From Nanoarchaeales archaeon (GTDB lineage Archaea; Nanobdellota; Nanobdellia; Woesearchaeales; UBA583): DNA of 12,753 bases. This document shows, in pieces, positions 12,507 to 12,753 of this stretch. The stretch is taken from assembly GCA_013215525.1 (NCBI GenBank), contig JABSQY010000047.1, forward strand, positions 1 to 12,753. The letters are read 5' to 3'. Position 1 is the stretch's first letter. Each line of letters opens with the position of its first letter. The notes under the pieces were generated by a model that saw only the letters and a program-made list of their open reading frames with translations, made no database searches and was not told the DNA's origin. Position numbers and translations under genes: made by a program.

Positions 12507-12753
12507 AAAATTAGAAAAATATGTATTTATAATCTATTCTATTTGAAATGTTATTAAAAATCATCTAAAAATTACCTTAACCAAATGTGCCTAAAGTTCG
12601 AGTGGAACTATTACTATTTTTTTAATATATAACTTATATGTTGCAATAGAAAAATATATACTAAAAAATTCTACTGTAACTTATAATAATATTTATGTTA
12701 GCTAAAATATTTATCTTAAATAAATTATAATATAAATTAATATGTGATTTTAT

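Larger units (their letters stand above)
12010..12753. other. Gene-free, repeat-rich region; candidate replication origin
   Basis: No reading frame of credible length is seen in 744 bp. From left to right there is a 62-nt stretch with no G on the plus strand (12067-12128), a perfect 10-bp inverted repeat (12177-12206), and an ORB-like element (12226-12238). A dense cluster of TTTAGACAA-type motifs on both strands follows (12254-12506), then a possible degenerate second ORB (12596-12608) and very AT-rich sequence to the window end. Archaeal origins combine ORB sites for Orc1/Cdc6 with an AT-rich unwinding element and often lie beside the orc1/cdc6 gene, which would have to be beyond this window. 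The origin reading is inference; the sequence structures are observed. Confidence 0.5.

Overview
This AT-rich window most likely comes from an archaeon. The evidence is an archaeal-type aIF2 alpha subunit, a TrmB-family regulator, an RNase P p30-like protein, a tRNA-Ser gene without encoded CCA, and TATA boxes 25-33 nt upstream of start codons, so first genes appear leaderless while the E1 beta and E3 cistrons inside the operon carry Shine-Dalgarno sequences. The base composition and compact layout would suit a DPANN lineage such as Woesearchaeota or Pacearchaeota. That placement is an inference, since no rRNA or ribosomal-protein marker is present.

Left part (1-4160): a gene-free stretch with a GC-rich hairpin, then aIF2 alpha and a sodium:solute symporter-family transporter on the minus strand. 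A TrmB-like regulator diverges from the transporter, with a 16-bp near-palindrome between the two TATA boxes. The p30-like gene follows, convergent with trmB. Region 4161-4432 holds a GC-rich island that folds as a possible four-way-junction RNA.

Central part (4433-11617): a lipoate-biosynthesis and 2-oxoacid dehydrogenase locus. It holds a lipoate-protein ligase-like gene (+), a convergent LipB-like octanoyltransferase gene (-), and a four-gene pyruvate/2-oxoacid dehydrogenase operon (+) for E1 alpha, E1 beta, E2 and E3. The two acyl-attachment enzymes would modify the single lipoyl domain of E2 (Lys46). E1 decarboxylates the 2-oxoacid with thiamine diphosphate, E2 moves the acyl group to CoA, and E3 reoxidises the lipoyl arm. 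The E2 is unusual in carrying two peripheral subunit-binding domains behind one lipoyl domain, joined by long charged linkers.

Right part (11618-12753): no protein gene. It contains a structured 3' region of E3 with mutually exclusive hairpins and a T-run, a tRNA-Ser(CGA) gene, and then about 740 bp that look like a replication origin or other multi-site protein-binding locus. This last stretch has one archaeal ORB-like element (TTCCAATGGAAAC), a 10-bp inverted repeat, a 62-nt G-free tract, and about 15 copies in both orientations of a TTTAGACAA/TTGTCTAAA-type motif packed into 255 bp. This is the strongest candidate for an undescribed system in the window.
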